Assembly: GCA_037954325.1 (NCBI GenBank) | Contig: JBBMNZ010000019.1 | Span: 11,911,501 to 11,975,500 of the forward strand | DNA from: Fistularia commersonii | Lineage: Eukaryota; Chordata; Actinopteri; Syngnathiformes; Fistulariidae | Reading direction: 5' to 3' | Length of the DNA: 64,000 nt | Part shown: one piece after another, positions 1 through 13,544 of the stretch | Numbering within the stretch: the first letter of the stretch is position 1 | Layout of the letters: each line of letters opens with the position of its first letter | Made by a program: the position numbers and the translations under genes | Notes under the pieces: generated by a model | The model's input: only the letters and a program-made list of their open reading frames with translations | Told to the model about the DNA's origin: nothing | Database searches by the model: none

Positions 1-3
1 AAC

Positions 4-101
4 TTTTTTTTTTTTTTTTTTAACAGCGGAACATCTGATGATTCGGGGTCTGATGCAATGAACTTGTAAAATCAAACTCAGATTTTTTTTTTTTTTTTTT
101 T
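4..101. repeat. Two poly-T runs
   Basis: Uninterrupted T runs lie at 4-21 and 83-101. They could be reverse-complement poly(A) tails of retroposed sequences or simple homopolymers. No retroposed body could be identified beside them. Confidence 0.8.
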
Positions 102-134
102 CTTCAGGGAGGGTTATTAATATGGTGGCTGTTT

Positions 135-480
135 CATCCATTCATTATCTATACAACTTATCTTGCAGACAAACTACCATTCATTCTTTCTTTCACAAAG
201 CAACTTGCGACCTCCAACCATTCACTCTCTCATTAATATAGTGTGAAAATACATACAACCACTCATTCTTTCATTCAAACGCCATAAAGAGACATTAAGT
301 CTGTTTTAAAAAAAGTCACATTGAGACGTGCAACCATTCACTCTGTCATTAACACGGTATATAGAGGCATACAGCCATCCAATCCTTCATTCATGTCATA
401 TAAAGACAAAAAAAAAATCATTCACTCTATCATTAACATGGTTTATAGAAACATAACAATTCACTCTGTCAGATGTCATT
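135..480 (-). repeat. SINE family A copy, module-expanded, tRNA head missing
   Basis: This is the antisense of a repeat seen many times in the window. The 3' end (antisense ATTCATTATCTATACAACTT) is at the left, followed by about seven degenerate units of roughly 42 bp, each with an ATTCACTCTSTCATTA-like core. Read on the minus strand, the module is the 'gagagtgaatggttg' block found in the other copies. The tRNA-like head (A and B boxes) is absent, so the copy is 5'-truncated. It has the highest module count I see here. Confidence 0.75.
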
Positions 481-526
481 TAATAATAATGTATATTAAT
501 TATGAATTTAATAAAGTCAAAGCAAA

Positions 527-705
527 GAGGAGCTGCGACTGTGGCAGCAGGGAGAACAGCGGGCCGATTCCCGGCCCCTCCGGTCTGCGTATCGGAGGAA
601 GTCTCCTTGGGCAAGATTTGCTCCTGATGGGCTAGTCGGTGCTTTGAATGCAATCTGTATCTAAAAAGAAATCTTCTGGATCAATAAAGTATCTATCTGT
701 GAGCC
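527..705 (+). repeat. SINE family B copy (tRNA-type head)
   Basis: An A-box-like segment (gtggcagcagggagaacagc) and a B-box-like segment (ccgattcccggcccctcc) are followed by the diagnostic 'ccttgggcaagat' and 'ttgctcctgatgggc' blocks. These blocks appear in reverse complement in the copies at 3030, 37395 and 44270. The copy ends in a short 'aataaagtatctatctg' tail. The head is typical of tRNA-derived fish SINEs transcribed by RNA polymerase III. This copy has a deletion in the anticodon-arm region. Confidence 0.65.
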
Positions 706-2599
706 AATTTAATAAAGAATGTTGTAGTTATTAATATGGTAGTACCATATTTATACCACAGTATAACCTCTTTGAACTCTTTTTCAGATTGCGATGCATA
801 GTCTACTAGTTAAAGGTGCATCTAAAGAAGGTCCTCAACAGGAACCGTGAAGTTGAATCTGGCTGGGTGAGGGAAGATACCGAGTGGGTGGGTGTCTCAT
901 CTCCCTGACAATTACGGCTAAAATCTGTGCCCCATCTGCGCCTCGCGAGCACCCCCGCAGAGTCCCGACTCCCACGACGGGAACCGATGGCTTGGAATAT
1001 TAAAATTTGAGAGAGAAAAAAGGAAAAAGAGGTGCCCTAATGTCTATCTCACGGTGCACGTTAATTTCTTTTGCATCTACTTCACACAGATGTACGTTCA
1101 CTGGCACGAATCTCCTTGCAGCAAACTTGCTATGGACCCTTAATTGATGGGATTCATTTTCTGGCTTATTGCACATCACCCTCCACCTGCTGGGAGCCCG
1201 TTACCTCGTTTGAGTCTTTTTGTTATCCCATCTTCTTCCCTTTTCGAGAAGATGATTATTTTTTCCCAAAATGATGATTTCATAAACCGGCAGCCTCGGG
1301 TTTGAGGACACTATTGTTCAACAGGCACAATGAAATGGCGGATTCATACAGTGAAGAAGTGAAAAGGCGGCACTCTCTGCTACCATTTTTAAACCCACAA
1401 GAAACAATTTCGCACTTTATGGCATCCGCTCGAGTCTTTGGCATCGCAGGACTCGAGAGACCCATGAGCAGCGGCCTTGAAGTCGGAGTCTAGTTGGGAG
1501 TAGTTTTATAATTTTGCCAAGTTTAGAGACATTAAAAGTCCTACAGATTTCCAGGTCTGTTATAGTGTGTTGGATACCTAGAGAACAATATGCCGGTAAT
1601 GTTATCCCAGTGATGCTCATCAACATTGCCAAAGTATTATAACACTACTTAACATTTCAGACCAAAGCATATAAAGGAAAATGGTCCATCCCAAGGCATC
1701 TATTGGTTTCCAACAATGGGACAAATGAATTTCCATGATCGCTCGTGCATGGTTAGTGCAATATAATGACGCATTTCTTACAGCATATTACAGGTATTTG
1801 TCTACAGGAATTAAAAAAAGGTCCATGTGTACATCTAATTGGAAAAAATAGAATATTATCAGCCCTATTAAATAACATGAAGCTTTCTCTTCTGACAGAC
1901 AACTTCCAAAAAATCCATTGCTAGTCTCCCATGGGGAAAAAAAAAATTCCATTTTTTTTTTTTTTGGTTTGTTTTTGTAGACAGACATTATGTATGTATT
2001 TTACTAGCATATTGGAAATGGAAACCTAGATCTGACCAAGAGAGAAAACTGGAGATGGACGTGGAGATGCATTCTAATAGCTTCTATATCTTCCTCCACA
2101 CAGGTACAAGCACTGGTGGAGAACCAATGCTGTCCAATTTCATCGTGTTAAAGCTTCACCATGATCTATGCTAACGCCAGAGAATCTGGAGGATTGATAA
2201 CTTTCTCCTCTGCACTGGGAAGCTAGAAACCGAACCTCTAACTAGCTCGCGTCGCACGATAGATGATAACTAAATTAGTGAGAACACATTTGGAATTTTA
2301 AATTCATTATTATATCAATTATTATGACACATTTTAACATTCAAAGCAAATACATAAGCAGGAATTCTTTCCTGATAATTCTGACTTTGACTGGTGATGT
2401 AGAAACATGACAAGGCTCGGATTCATAAAAATTGCCTCCGCTGTTTGATCTGAGTTTAGCCTTTTATTTTTTTTACATCGCACAAATTGCACATGAATTA
2501 AACTTCACTTTGCTTTCTTTTTCTTTTTTTATTTTTGTCATTCCCTTTCTTGCACTGATGTGGGACAGTACTCCCAATTTGAATACGCAATAAATGTCA
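706..2599. other. Unassigned, probably single-copy DNA
   Basis: No coding, RNA or repeat signature is recognised. ORFs of 60-71 codons on both strands overlap each other and look like chance. A GC-richer patch at about 900-990 is flanked by AT-rich sequence. Short A/T runs lie near 1938-1965 and 2510-2530. Confidence 0.5.
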
Positions 2600-2920
2600 A
2601 GAGATATAACTTAAAATCCAGATGAGGTCCCTGGTTCAATTCCGACAGGAACCCATTCTTTGTGCAGTCATTATGTATTTCAAGTTCATGTGTGTGTTTT
2701 CTCCAAGTTCTCTGGTTTCTTCCCACAGTTCAAAAACAGTCAGGAGTTTCATCAGCGACCCTAAACTGCCTGGATGTGTCAATGAGTGAGTGAATGTTTA
2801 TTTGTCCTTTTATGTGACCGTGTGATTGACTGCTGACCTGTACAAGCTGTACCCCCCTATTGGCAACTGACCCCCTTGAACCTGATTGTAGGATAAACTA
2901 TATAGCTCATGAGCAACTAA
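2600..2920 (+). repeat. SINE family A copy
   Basis: The B-box-like 'ggttcaattcc' lies at 2633-2643. The conserved body follows in order: a 'gtgttttctccaagttctc' block, 'cccacagttcaaaaacag', one gaatgagtgagtgaatg module, the 'gtgattgactgctgacctg' block and a degenerate 'ggataaactatatag' end. The upstream A box is eroded. It carries a single module, unlike the copies at 135 and 60795. Confidence 0.75.
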
Positions 2921-3029
2921 GTAAAACTCAAGTAATTTTTTTTTGTATGGGAAAAGCACAGGTTAAAAATGGATCAATTAATGCCTTGACCATGATTTGT
3001 TAGAAGCAGTCATTTCCCTTGTGTTATTG

Positions 3030-3190
3030 CATTCACACACTCACACCGATGGCGGCAGAGCCATCGGGAGCAGCTGGGATGTTCAATGTCTCGCACGAGG
3101 CCAGCTCGGCGTGCAGCCTGGAGGAGCCGAGAATCAAACCTTCAACCTCTGAGCGACACCTGTTTTAACAACTGAGGCACGGGCGCCCCG
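3030..3190 (-). repeat. SINE family B copy
   Basis: From left to right it shows 'cattcacacactcacaccga', 'gccatcgggagcagctggga' and an antisense B-box region (gaatcaaaccttcaacctct), ending at an antisense A-box-like 'caactgaggcacgggcgccc'. This is the family at 37395 and 44270, in the same orientation. Confidence 0.7.
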
Positions 3191-5892
3191 AGATGCTGCA
3201 ATACAACATATGACATATTTCCACCAGCCTAATAAGGGTTCTTTATGTCCATGATATTCATACTCCGTGAGAAACTCAAGTGCAGAACTCAGGGGAGATT
3301 CTCGTAGACCCCACCCACATGTCACACATACTAGGCGCTGTAGGAATCTGCGACTAACGTCAACGATATAGTGACAGCAAGGTGCCAATGGCAGCCGGTG
3401 AAACAGTCATGTTAGTCATTTCATGGTGTAGTGAGGATCAAGCCACCAAAACAAGGTGTCTTTGTTTGCACACCGCATTTGGCGCTAAAGTAAGTGTCAC
3501 CATCTTCTGAGACCGACGCTTTTTGCGACGCACAACATTCAGGCCAACTCTTTCCAAGAATTACTGACCATTCGCGTGTCTTTTTCTTCCTTGTCCTGGA
3601 ATAACTATGCCTACCAAATTCCTGACCAACCACGCAATAGCTTTCTGAGACCCTGCAAGAAAAATGCTCTGCCCAGATGATGTGTCAAGAAAAGGCTGCG
3701 AGAACACAATGACGTCAATTTGTTCCAGCAGCCAACAAAAGTACTCTCTTTTTGCAGGGTTTGCAGAGAATTTAATAGTTCTGACACCTATCTGGACCAA
3801 AAGTCAACGGGAAAAAAACCCAGAGAAACGGGAATACCAGGGAAAAAAAAAAAAATCGGCATTGCCCTTTAAAGCTATTTGCCGCTCTGTGTTTTGGTAA
3901 TGATTGCGCCAGGTGGTGTTTTGACAACTCACAGCCTTTGCCAACAAAGTGCAGAATCTGTCTGGAGGGGCGATGTAGGCTTTGACTTCGGCAGGCAGCA
4001 GGCGACGCCCTGCCTAACCCCCGGCAACCATCCCTGGCACTACTGGGCGAGATTTTCCCGGCAGTCACGTGAACCAGGGGAAAAAAATGTACCCCAAATG
4101 GGCAAAGCTGTTTTGGAGGGACAGGTTAAGATAAGGACAAGTATGAATAAGATGTTAAGTGGCAACACAGTGCCCGCATGCCATAATGTAGTATAATCTA
4201 TGTAAAGTAGCTGCAGGTGTATCATGGAGGTGAAGTGCTGAAAGTGACGGCGGAGTAGACGGGAAAGGAGAAAACGTATACAGGGAGCCGCCGCAAGGTG
4301 CGCACATATGGGTTATGTGTTTCTGCGATAAGAGGCGGGGAAATACTGTATGTTGTGAAGAATAAATGTATTCAAGGTCACATCCTGCGGATTTGCTAAG
4401 GGGGCTATGGGGTGGGAGGGCGATCAGCATTCAAGGGTATCTGCCGCCACGGTCCGTAGAGACGCCCGGTCAGCAATGGCGGGGGTTTGGTGATAGGAGA
4501 TGTTAAGTAGAAAAAGGGACGTAAAAAACGGGGGGGGCAAAGGTTATGGGTACACGTGTCAAAGGCTGTGGAAGATTGCACATCAAAACTATTTCAATGT
4601 ACGGCCTTGTTTGCGTGTTCTTGTTACATCGGGATCTCGAAACCGATTAGATAATTTTTTTCTATTACTATTATTCCTGCGGCTCAGCTGTACAGCAGCG
4701 GGCGGAGCGAGCTGCCCGATGCAACCTCAATCTGACGGATAAGGAGAGGCGGCCCGGGAAAACACGAATGAAAACGCGAGATAGCAGATAGCTACCATTT
4801 GCGTGGTGGCGAGGGGGGAAAAAATGGGGCGATGGAAGAGGAGATAAGACGAAAAATGGGTAAATATTTTAGATATATTCGGGGGATTCATATAAGTGGC
4901 GGCATGGAAACATTTGATTGAGTGGGTGGTGTTGAAATCGCCCATTTCAACAGCATAAGCAAGTGTGTTCATTCTGGTTCAAGTGTGTTGACGTAGACAA
5001 ACAGAGAGAAACAGAGAGAGAACAAATTCACCTTGAACAGGTCTGTGAACCCTCTGAACAAAGGCATCAAAAGAGCAAAACGCCAGTTTCGGTCCAGGAG
5101 AGGCCTTTGGTGGAGAAATAATGAGAATGTTACACCGACAGAGACAAACACAACAAAAGTAGAGCGAGAGTGAAGGAGAAAGAGCGGCACAAAAAGTCAA
5201 GCTGTCTTTCAAACGGATGAGCACCTCAGCATTTTAGAGCCGGGTCTCCAGCTGTCACAAATGCCGTAAAGTGCACGAAAACAGAAAGGCAGACGGGTGC
5301 GGTGGCGAGGCGCCATCCATACAGACGGCAGGATAAAGGTCACAAAATGATCTGTCATTGGCATAATTGCATCCGGCAAAGCCGGGTGTCCAGCAGCGGG
5401 GGCGCATCTCAGATTACTTTTCACACTTCATTCTTTCCCTGATAGAAAGGTAATCCTGAAGCCACTAAGTTGCCGCTCACGAATGAAATAGGTGGCCGAG
5501 GAGGAAGCCACAGGGAGAGCGGCGTGTAGGTGGAGCAATAATGACACTGGCAGGACCAAACTAGAAATGGAATGTGACCTCGAGAGCGGCCAAAGGGCAG
5601 CCGTGATCGCCCCTAAGTTGCCGGGCTAAGTTTTGCAATACGATCACTTCGATAGCCTATAGGCTCATTTGTGCTTACATTGCATCATGTAAATAGGTAT
5701 ATCCATTCCAAATGTCAAGGCCCAGACATACCCACGTGCTTTACGTTGCCATGGCTGTCGACCAGTACATCCACCAGAGGGAGGTGCAGAGTTCACTTCC
5801 AAGTTCCAATAATCAAAAATAAGCCATTGATCTGCGACACTACGAGGAGGGACAAGGAAAAAGAAGCATTTCCTTTTTGTGCTCATATAACA
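3191..5892. other. Unassigned, probably single-copy DNA
   Basis: No gene, RNA or mobile-element motif is recognised. ORFs of 60-105 codons on both strands overlap and have no family signature. There are short poly-A runs (for example 3843-3855) and a G-rich patch at about 4530-4538. A promoter or enhancer cannot be supported from sequence alone. Confidence 0.5.
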
Positions 5893-8835
5893 TCATCTTC
5901 TTTTCCTTTCAGCTGACCCCTATAGGAGTCGCCACTGAGAATCAACGTCCTCCATCTATCCGTGTTCTCTGTATCTTCTTCTCTCGTACCAATTACCTTC
6001 ACATCCTCTTTCCCTCCATCCATAAATCTCCTCTTCCTCCAGTCCTCCTGCCTGGCAATTCCAACCTCAGCATCCTTCTACCAATATACTAACTATCCCT
6101 CCTCTGTCCATGTCCAAATTATTTCAGTCTCATCTTATCTCCAGACCATCTGACATGTGCTGTCCCTCTGATGGACTCACTCTTGATCCTATTTATCTCC
6201 CTCACTCCCAAAAAGAACATCTCAACATCTTCATCTCTGCTACCTCCAGCTCTGCCTTCTGTCTTCCCTTCAGTGCTACTGTTTCTTAACCAGACAACAT
6301 GGCTGATCTCACCCTCTTCTGCACCTTTCCTTTCATTCTGGCTGATACTTTTTTAATCGCACATTACCCCTGACTAGATTCTCCACCCATTCCAACCTCC
6401 TTGAACATGTTTCTTCACCTCTTTTCCACACTCTCCATTGCTCTGGACTGTTGAACATGCGTACCCTCTAGTCTCATTCACACACATGAATTTGTCTTGC
6501 TGCAACTAACCTCGATTCCTCTCCTTTCTGGAGATTACCGTCACCTCTTGAGAATTTCTTCCACCTACTCCCTGCTCTCACTACAGATCACAAGGTCGTC
6601 TGCAAACATCATGCTCAATGGAGATTGCAGTCTAACCTCATCTGCCAGCCTGTCTATCACCACTGCAAACAAGAAGGGGCTCAGAGCTCAACCCTGTTGG
6701 AGACCCAACTCCACCTTGCCACTGTCTCACAACTTGCATACATGTCCTGCACCAGTCGAACATACTTGCTGGTCACACCAGACTTCCTCATATAGTGCCA
6801 TAGTTCCTCTCTCTACATCTGTCAAATGCTTTTTCTAGGTCTACAAAGCCACAATGCTTCTCTGTACTTCTCTACTAGCATTCTTAAAGCTAACACAGCA
6901 TCTGTAGTACTCCTTCTAGGCATGAAACCATACTGTTGTTTACAAATGCTGATTTCTACTCTTTCGCATTACTTCATTGTATGGCACATCAACTTCATCC
7001 CTCTATAGTTTCAGCAGTTCTGCTCATCTCCCTCATTCTCAAGAATGGGCACCATCACATCCCATTGAATAATATAAACAGAAGCTCTACTGTCCCCTCT
7101 CCTTGACATTTCCATACCTCCACAGGTATATCATTGGGACCAACTGTGTTTTCAGTCTTCACCCTCTTCAATGCCCTCCTCACTAAACCTTCTTTCATTT
7201 CTCTCATTCATCAGCCCTTCAAAAGTACTCTTTCAATCTTCCCATCACCCATCTGGCACCTGTCAATACATTTCCCTCTCTATCCCCAATCACCCGAACC
7301 TGCTGCATGTCCTTCCTATCTCTAGCTCTGTTTTGCATAAGTCAACCTGCATAAGCCAACCTGCATAAGTCATTATGTCCTTCATTCCTGTCCAACCAAG
7401 CGTATAAGTCATCACACAAGTCATTTATTTGGCCATTGCCACTTCTACCTTCACCTTGCACTTCAAGGTCCCCCTTTACTCCTGTCTGCTCTCTTCAGTC
7501 CCCTCAGTGTCCCACATTTTCTTTGCTAACCTCTTTCCCAGCATATACCCCTGGACTTCCTGGTTCCACTATCAAGTCTCAGCAGATACCACACCAAGTA
7601 CTCTCCTACCTGTCTCCCTAATCACACTAGCAGTAGTTGCCCAGTCATCTGAGAGCTCTCCCAGAAGACCCGGAGCCTTTCTCAACTCATTAATGAAAAC
7701 CATACAACACTCCTCCCTTCACAGATTCCACCACTTTGTCCTCTGCTCTGCCTATGTCCCTTTCATTTTTCTTGTCACCAGGTACATCCTACAAACCACT
7801 ATCCGATGCTGTCTGACTACACTCTCACCTCCCACTATTCTTATCGAAATCTTCTTCTTGTGGCAACTGGACTTGAATTTCGTCAATTGAAGACGTTTCA
7901 CTCCTCTTCAGTTCTAAACTGGAGACGCCTCTCAGATTGTGACAAGAATTCACCAAGACCTGGATGACTAAGAACCTCCACAGACATCACCTTCCACTAC
8001 TCTGCAGTCAAAGAGCTCCTTCAGATTACATCATCTATTAAAGATGTATTACCCACAGTCATTTTCACCCTTTTAACAGAGTCTACCACCATCTGTACCC
8101 TATGTTCATATCCTGGGTACCAAACCTGCCTATCACCTCCTCATCACCTCTATATCCTGCACCAACATGTCCACTGAAGTCTGCACCAATTACCACTCTC
8201 TCACCTCTGGGGATGTTCTGCATCCCTTCATCATTCTCACTCCAGAATTTTTCTTTTTCCTCTAACTCACATCCCACTTATGGGACATAGCCACTAACAA
8301 AATTAAGCATCACACCTTCAATTTCTATCTCAGACTCAATCCAGTCTGACTCTTTTTAAACCTCCCAGATAGTCCACACTCCTCCCTCAAGATAACTGCT
8401 CCATTTCTCTTCCATGATACTACAACTTAAAACCTGTCCTTAATCGTATAATCTTGCTACCTTTCCACCCAGGCTCCTGGACACACAGTAGATCAACCTT
8501 CCATCTCCATATTATGTCAACCCATTCTCTAGCTTTTCCTGTCATCACCCCAATATTCAAGGTCCCTACTCGAAGACTCCAAGACTTTCCTCTTCTCTAT
8601 CTGCTTTTAAACACACCTTACTCCGCTCTTTCTTCGACCCACAGTAGCCCAATTTCCACTGGTACCCTGTAGGTTATTGGCTATTATTGATGGATCCACT
8701 ATGAATATAGGTTTGATTCACGTATTTGGTTTTGGCATAAGTTTTACGCCAGATGCTCTTTCTGGCACAACCCAGTGCATATATCCAGGCTTGAGACCTG
8801 CTCAAAATTATCCTGGTTTGTGCCCCCCCGAGGCA
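5893..8835 (-). mobile_element. RTE-type LINE (Expander-like), long degenerate copy
   Basis: Read on the minus strand, this is a nearly full-length but broken non-LTR retrotransposon. From 8835 leftwards it carries an endonuclease remnant (8083-8277), then the reverse transcriptase. In the RT an 'RLADEV' and an 'MMFADD' segment are readable, with FADD at 6595-6606. The C-terminal region and short 3' end are at 5893-6360. The same end occurs at 35941, and the same upstream end occurs at about 47165 in the copy at 44785. Stops, frameshifts and many indels break the frame; for example, a TGA lies just before the 'ALSPFLF' segment. The clade call (RTE/RTEX) rests on remembered fish consensus features and was not searched. 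Confidence 0.8.
8083..8277 (-). pseudogene. LINE apurinic-like endonuclease remnant
   Basis: A 64-codon open stretch contains 'FWSENDEGMQNIPRGERVVI' followed by 'GADFSGHVGAG' and 'EEVIGRFG'. The 'IGADFxGHVG' segment is the conserved nucleic-acid phosphodiesterase core of the endonuclease that nicks target DNA in APE-type LINEs. It aligns with the remnant at 46692-46946 in the other long copy. The frame is open only locally, so the fragment cannot give a working protein. Confidence 0.8.
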
Positions 8836-10679
8836 ACATTTTTTTTTTTAATATCATATATAAGCCCGAATTCATCATATTAAATAAATTGTAAAAAGTG
8901 TATGACTGTGATTTTGTCAAGCATGGAAGAGCAACACAATTAATGCAGAAGAGTGATAGTAGCCGCATGATAGATGCTGACTGAAAAACAACGTACATGA
9001 AAACTGGGAAAGTGAAGAAATAGCTAAAGTTTTATAAATCTATAAATCAGAGGCAGATGATGCCAAAGTAATTTAAAACTGGGGAATAATTTGAATGAAT
9101 AATATAATAAACAGACAGAGCAAAGAGCTACTAATTAAACTGCAGGGGATTTTTTTTCTTTTTTTACAGGCTGGAAATAGAAACACTGGCATCATTAAAT
9201 GTTTTATTGTGCAGCTCGAGACGACTGAATCAAAGGACGCCAGACGAACGCAGCCTGCTCCGGTCAACAAATTGACCTCTGGATGATGTTTTGAGAATTT
9301 TAATCAATGTTTTAGTCCAAGCCAATGGGAATAGTGATATTATGGCTTTTATATCGAATGTTCAACCTGAAAACTTGGCAACTCAGATTCTTATCAAGTC
9401 CTAAATGAGAAGAAAGTGTTTGGGAAGGAGGGACTAAATGAGCCCCCCAATGCCAACGCATACGTCCCTGTAACAACCGCGCTAATACTACAACGTGTAC
9501 GGATCACATGAAATGTAAAGTTGCAAAGAAAACAAACGTGATGGGTAAGACAGCGCTCGGTTAAGGCGTTGCCAAGTGTTAAGTGTGGTTCACAACTGAT
9601 GCTTCCGGGCTTGATCCGGGTCACGGAAAGATACAGGTCATATTTGCGCCCAGAGATAAGCAGACCAAAGAGAATTGAACCATTAGGGACAACCATTGGG
9701 ATGAGTATTGACTTCTGTCACCCGATATTTAAAATACATAAGCTTTCATGAAAAATGGGTGAACTGAATGTACATGACAGGGAATAATGACGGGCGCAAA
9801 ATCCATAGTGATCCAAAGTGTGAATGTGGCTTTATCGATGTGATGGCAGGAAAACACGTTTGAACGACAGCCCCGTCAGAATCCATGCGTTGCGTTGCTT
9901 TCAGATGCACTCACACTGAATAGATTGCGAAAAATATGGCGCCCAAGCCAAAGTGGACGGACCCGAAATGAGGTCACGTGGAATCGATGAAACTGGCAAG
10001 TGGACAAGAAGAAAAGAAAAGTCCAGCACCTTAAAAAAAAGTTCATGTCCTGCCTCACACACACATGCTCCTTCTTTTTTATATCCTTTCTTATAAATCC
10101 CCAGCCTCTCTCTCAACCCTCTTTGGCCGGTCGCTGGTTCCCATTCGCTGTCCGCAATCAGCTGCCTGACACACTGTTTTTCCGGTCGCAGGGCTCAATA
10201 CAACTGCACTTTCCATTCTTCCCGGCTTGTTGTCACGGCTTCTCCCTGTTGCCACTTGTTTGTGCCGCAAGCTTTCCCCTCATTGTGGATGAGTGGCATG
10301 TCCACCTTCCTCATTACTGTCAGCCTCACAGCGGGAGAGTCGCCAGGCTCCCGGCCGTTTGTTCTGATGAGTGTTGCTGCACCATGTATTCATTGTTTCT
10401 GCAAATAACCCTGGTCTTTATTTTATTTTATTGTTACTTCCATCAAACGCACTAAACCCAACTGACAACTGTCACAGTCAATGCTCCCTCACCACCACCA
10501 CCCCCGCCCGCCCTATTGAACATGAAGAGTTGCTAAAAAGAGGTGATTGCAATAAGAGGTTTTGTCAAAGGGGACAATGATGGACAAGAACATTGGGTTT
10601 TTTCAGCCTTCTGATTTTAAATGGTTATTTGAATTTAAATGTCCACTCGCTATGAAGTTCTGGTTCACATGAAAACCTT
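8836..10679. other. Unassigned, probably single-copy DNA
   Basis: No recognised gene or repeat body. A poly-T run lies at about 8841-8850 next to the end of the LINE. The longest ORF (10000-10455, +, 151 codons) is rich in F, L, H and S and has no family motif; I treat it as chance. Confidence 0.5.
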
Positions 10680-10905
10680 GGGTGACTGGCAGGGTTGGAG
10701 CGGTCATCCGTAGTTCTATATTGCTAGTTTGATTCCTAGCATTCATAGCCTGACAAAGTGTTGTTGAGCAAGGCACTGCTCCTCCGTAGCGCTCAGTAGC
10801 TGCATTCTGCTCATGGTTCATCCATGATGGGTTAAATGCAGTTGCGGATTTTCGCCGCTGTGCTCTATGCATAACTAAATGTGACAATAAAGGTCTTTCT
10901 TCTTT
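10680..10905 (+). repeat. SINE-like repeat, third family (C)
   Basis: The order 'gtgttgttgagcaaggcact', 'cgtagcgctcagtagctgca', 'gatgggttaaatgcag' and 'tgtgacaataaaggtctttc' matches a common fish SINE body with a 'gacaataaag' plus TTC-rich 3' tail. The head is degraded, with a possible B box at about 10728 (gtttgattcctagc). It does not share the family A or B body. Confidence 0.55.
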
Positions 10906-13544
10906 TGTGCAGTTTTCACAATGTTCCTTATCTTATGACTTATAGTATCATTATCGTTTTGTTATATTTGTCCTTCTCTTCTTTCATTTATTAAAAATGT
11001 ATATCTCTAAACCGTGCTCTTTGAGCTACCTGCTGTATGGACCCTTCATCAATTTGTAGTTTAAAATGTACATTGTACATCAAATGTATTTTTACGGATT
11101 TGCATCCATCTCAAGCTGGACTGCATTTCCCAGTTGGTCATGAATAATGTAGCATAGATGCTATCAACACTGCTGACCTGTTTTGCTCGGAACCGCTCTG
11201 CTCTAAAGACAGACTTATTGCCAAATGTATTTATTGCAAATGCATTTATTTAGAAATAAACCTGCATTCGCATGTGAACACAGGACTTTATAGTCCATAA
11301 CTGTACGCAAGTGCTTGCGCAGTGGAATTTTCAACTTTATTTCATTTTTCTTTGACTGGTTTGTGCATACTGAAATATAGATTTTAAAAAAATGTATGTG
11401 TGACATAGACTAAAAAATGCATTTCCAATTCTGCGCCAGCAACACGCGATATGTTCTTGAATAAATGTGTTTAAATAACCATAAGCCAATGTAGAGTTAA
11501 TCTGCAGCATATTACACGAGTCCTGGTTGGCTTGTATCTTTAGGCGAAATATAATTAAGCCACCCAATGTGTTCACAGTGGCGGCGGCAGGGCGGAGACA
11601 TGACGAACAGATAGAGGCCATATTTTTGCCCCAAGGCCCCCGTAGGTGTTGCTTCTACCAGGACATTTTAATGTGTGTTATAAACTTACAGGGTAAATAC
11701 TAAAATGATATTTTGAAAAATGTATATTGCTCAGTGGATGTAATTTGGGGAAATTGAAAAAGCTTCAAAAGTATCTAAAAATCTTCTGAAGATGTGAAGC
11801 AAATAAGAAAAAAAAATTATCATATTAAAGTAAATTAAGAATAAGAAGAACTTTATTTATCCCGAAGGAAATTGTTGTGCCAGAGTTTCAAGTAAGACAT
11901 AGTAATAATAGATAATAGTAGGAAGGAGGGAGAATAACAAATACAAATTAAAATATAAAGTGTCAAAGTCAAGGCATTAATAGAAATAATAAATTAATAG
12001 AAATATTAATTCAAATGTATAATATCCGTCTAATATTACCCATCTGGTATGTATAATTTTTTAATCGATTTGTTATTTTAACAAGCATTTGTTGAGTGCC
12101 ACATGACCTAGAGGCTCCACAGAGCAGCACATGGTCTTAACCTGCGCCTGGATACCAAGAGTCTAACACACTCAGACATACAAACACAGCAACACACACA
12201 CACCAAATTTAAAGTTTGGCAACACATTAATATTTAGAGAACATGTGTTATAGGGAAAGGGTGGGGGAGGAATGAAAGAAAAAAAAGGAGAAGGTCCACA
12301 TCTGTGACTGCAGACAAGAGGAAGCCGTTTTGAAGTCGACGTGGTGCTTTTTCTCCAATGACTCAGATTAAACACCGACGCCGGTGCCGAGCAGCACATT
12401 CATCACCTCAATGATACTTTTAGTGGCTGCTCCCCCCTGCTCGGGCGGAAATTAACAGCACCCTTGTGCCCCGTGCGTGCACATATACGCGTGCACGTGT
12501 TACAACATGCTCAATCACTCGTACACATTTGCATGCACAGAAATGCCGGCCAAACACAAAAACAAGCAGGTGTTCGTGCTACATACGACCCCATAGCAAC
12601 CGGGCAACTTTTTTTTTTTTTTCCCAACGTAAAGTGTGGCCTCTTTAACTTGTGATTAATCCACCAGAAGAGTTTCAGACTTCCAGAAATGATGCCGTTG
12701 AAAAATTATGATGAATCATTCAGTTAACAGGTTGATTATGATTTAAATGACACTCAGCGCTTGTTAGAAAATTGTTATGCAGGAGTTTATAACCTACACT
12801 GAAGAGAAGGATCATCCAAGATTATATACATATATACACACACATTACATACATTTTTTTTTCCCTTTTTTTCAATAATTGACAACACCCCTGTTGTTAC
12901 ATGTTGCACAGGCTTTATCTATAAATCATATCATGTGTAGAAGGCTTTCAAAACCTGAAACTTATTATTTAGCACACAACGTAATTATGTGGTTGTCAAA
13001 CTAAGATTAGTGAGCTTCTTAAACGCTGTTCTACAAAGCTCACGCAGCTCCATGTGTGACATTTAGAACTGATTACTTCCAGGCAGTTTTGGACCGGAGG
13101 GTTGCAGACATGCTGTGACCTCTTTAAGTTAGGAGGATGAAGAAAGCAAGTAAATAAATAAATGAAAGAAATTAACATGAAAAAAAAGGAACCATTTTTA
13201 ACATGCCCCTCAGTAAAATGCGATATTGTTTAGTCTGATTAATTTTCTTCTCTAACATGCCTAAGCACGACTTCAGAAAGCCTCAAATTCAATCAATGGA
13301 AAAAAAAAAAAATCAAATCAAATCTGCCCATTACATTCAAAGGCTTTATTAACTCGAAAAATACATTCTGGATATTAAGAAAATATGATCTCATTTTCTC
13401 CCAAAAAATTAAATACAAATGTTGCTTTGTGCCCCAACAATCAGTACTCTTGGTTTATATAAGGTATTCATGTTGTCACATATTACTCTATTACGAGATA
13501 GTAACACAACAGGATATCAATAATAATAAACTTTATACTGTATC
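10906..13544. other. Unassigned AT-rich DNA with small repeats
   Basis: Mostly AT-rich sequence without gene motifs. It contains a short retroelement-like tail at 11842-11905, a T13 run at about 12609, a short (TA/CA) patch at about 12825-12850 and an A13 run at about 13300. ORFs here are short and unsupported. Confidence 0.5.
11842..11905. repeat. 'ctttatttatcccgaaggaaatt' type repeat tail
   Basis: The motif 'ctttatttatcccgaagg' followed by 'aaattgttgtgccagag' is a widespread 3'-end motif of fish retroelements. Only this short piece is recognisable and it is followed by AT-rich DNA. Confidence 0.4.

Noticed and set aside
7429..7890. 153-codon plus-strand ORF in the 5.9-8.8 kb region
   Set aside because: It is the antisense of the minus-strand LINE; the same DNA encodes LINE protein pieces on the other strand.
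10000..10455. 151-codon plus-strand ORF
   Set aside because: Biased to F, S, L, H and P, no family motif, overlapped by minus-strand ORFs.
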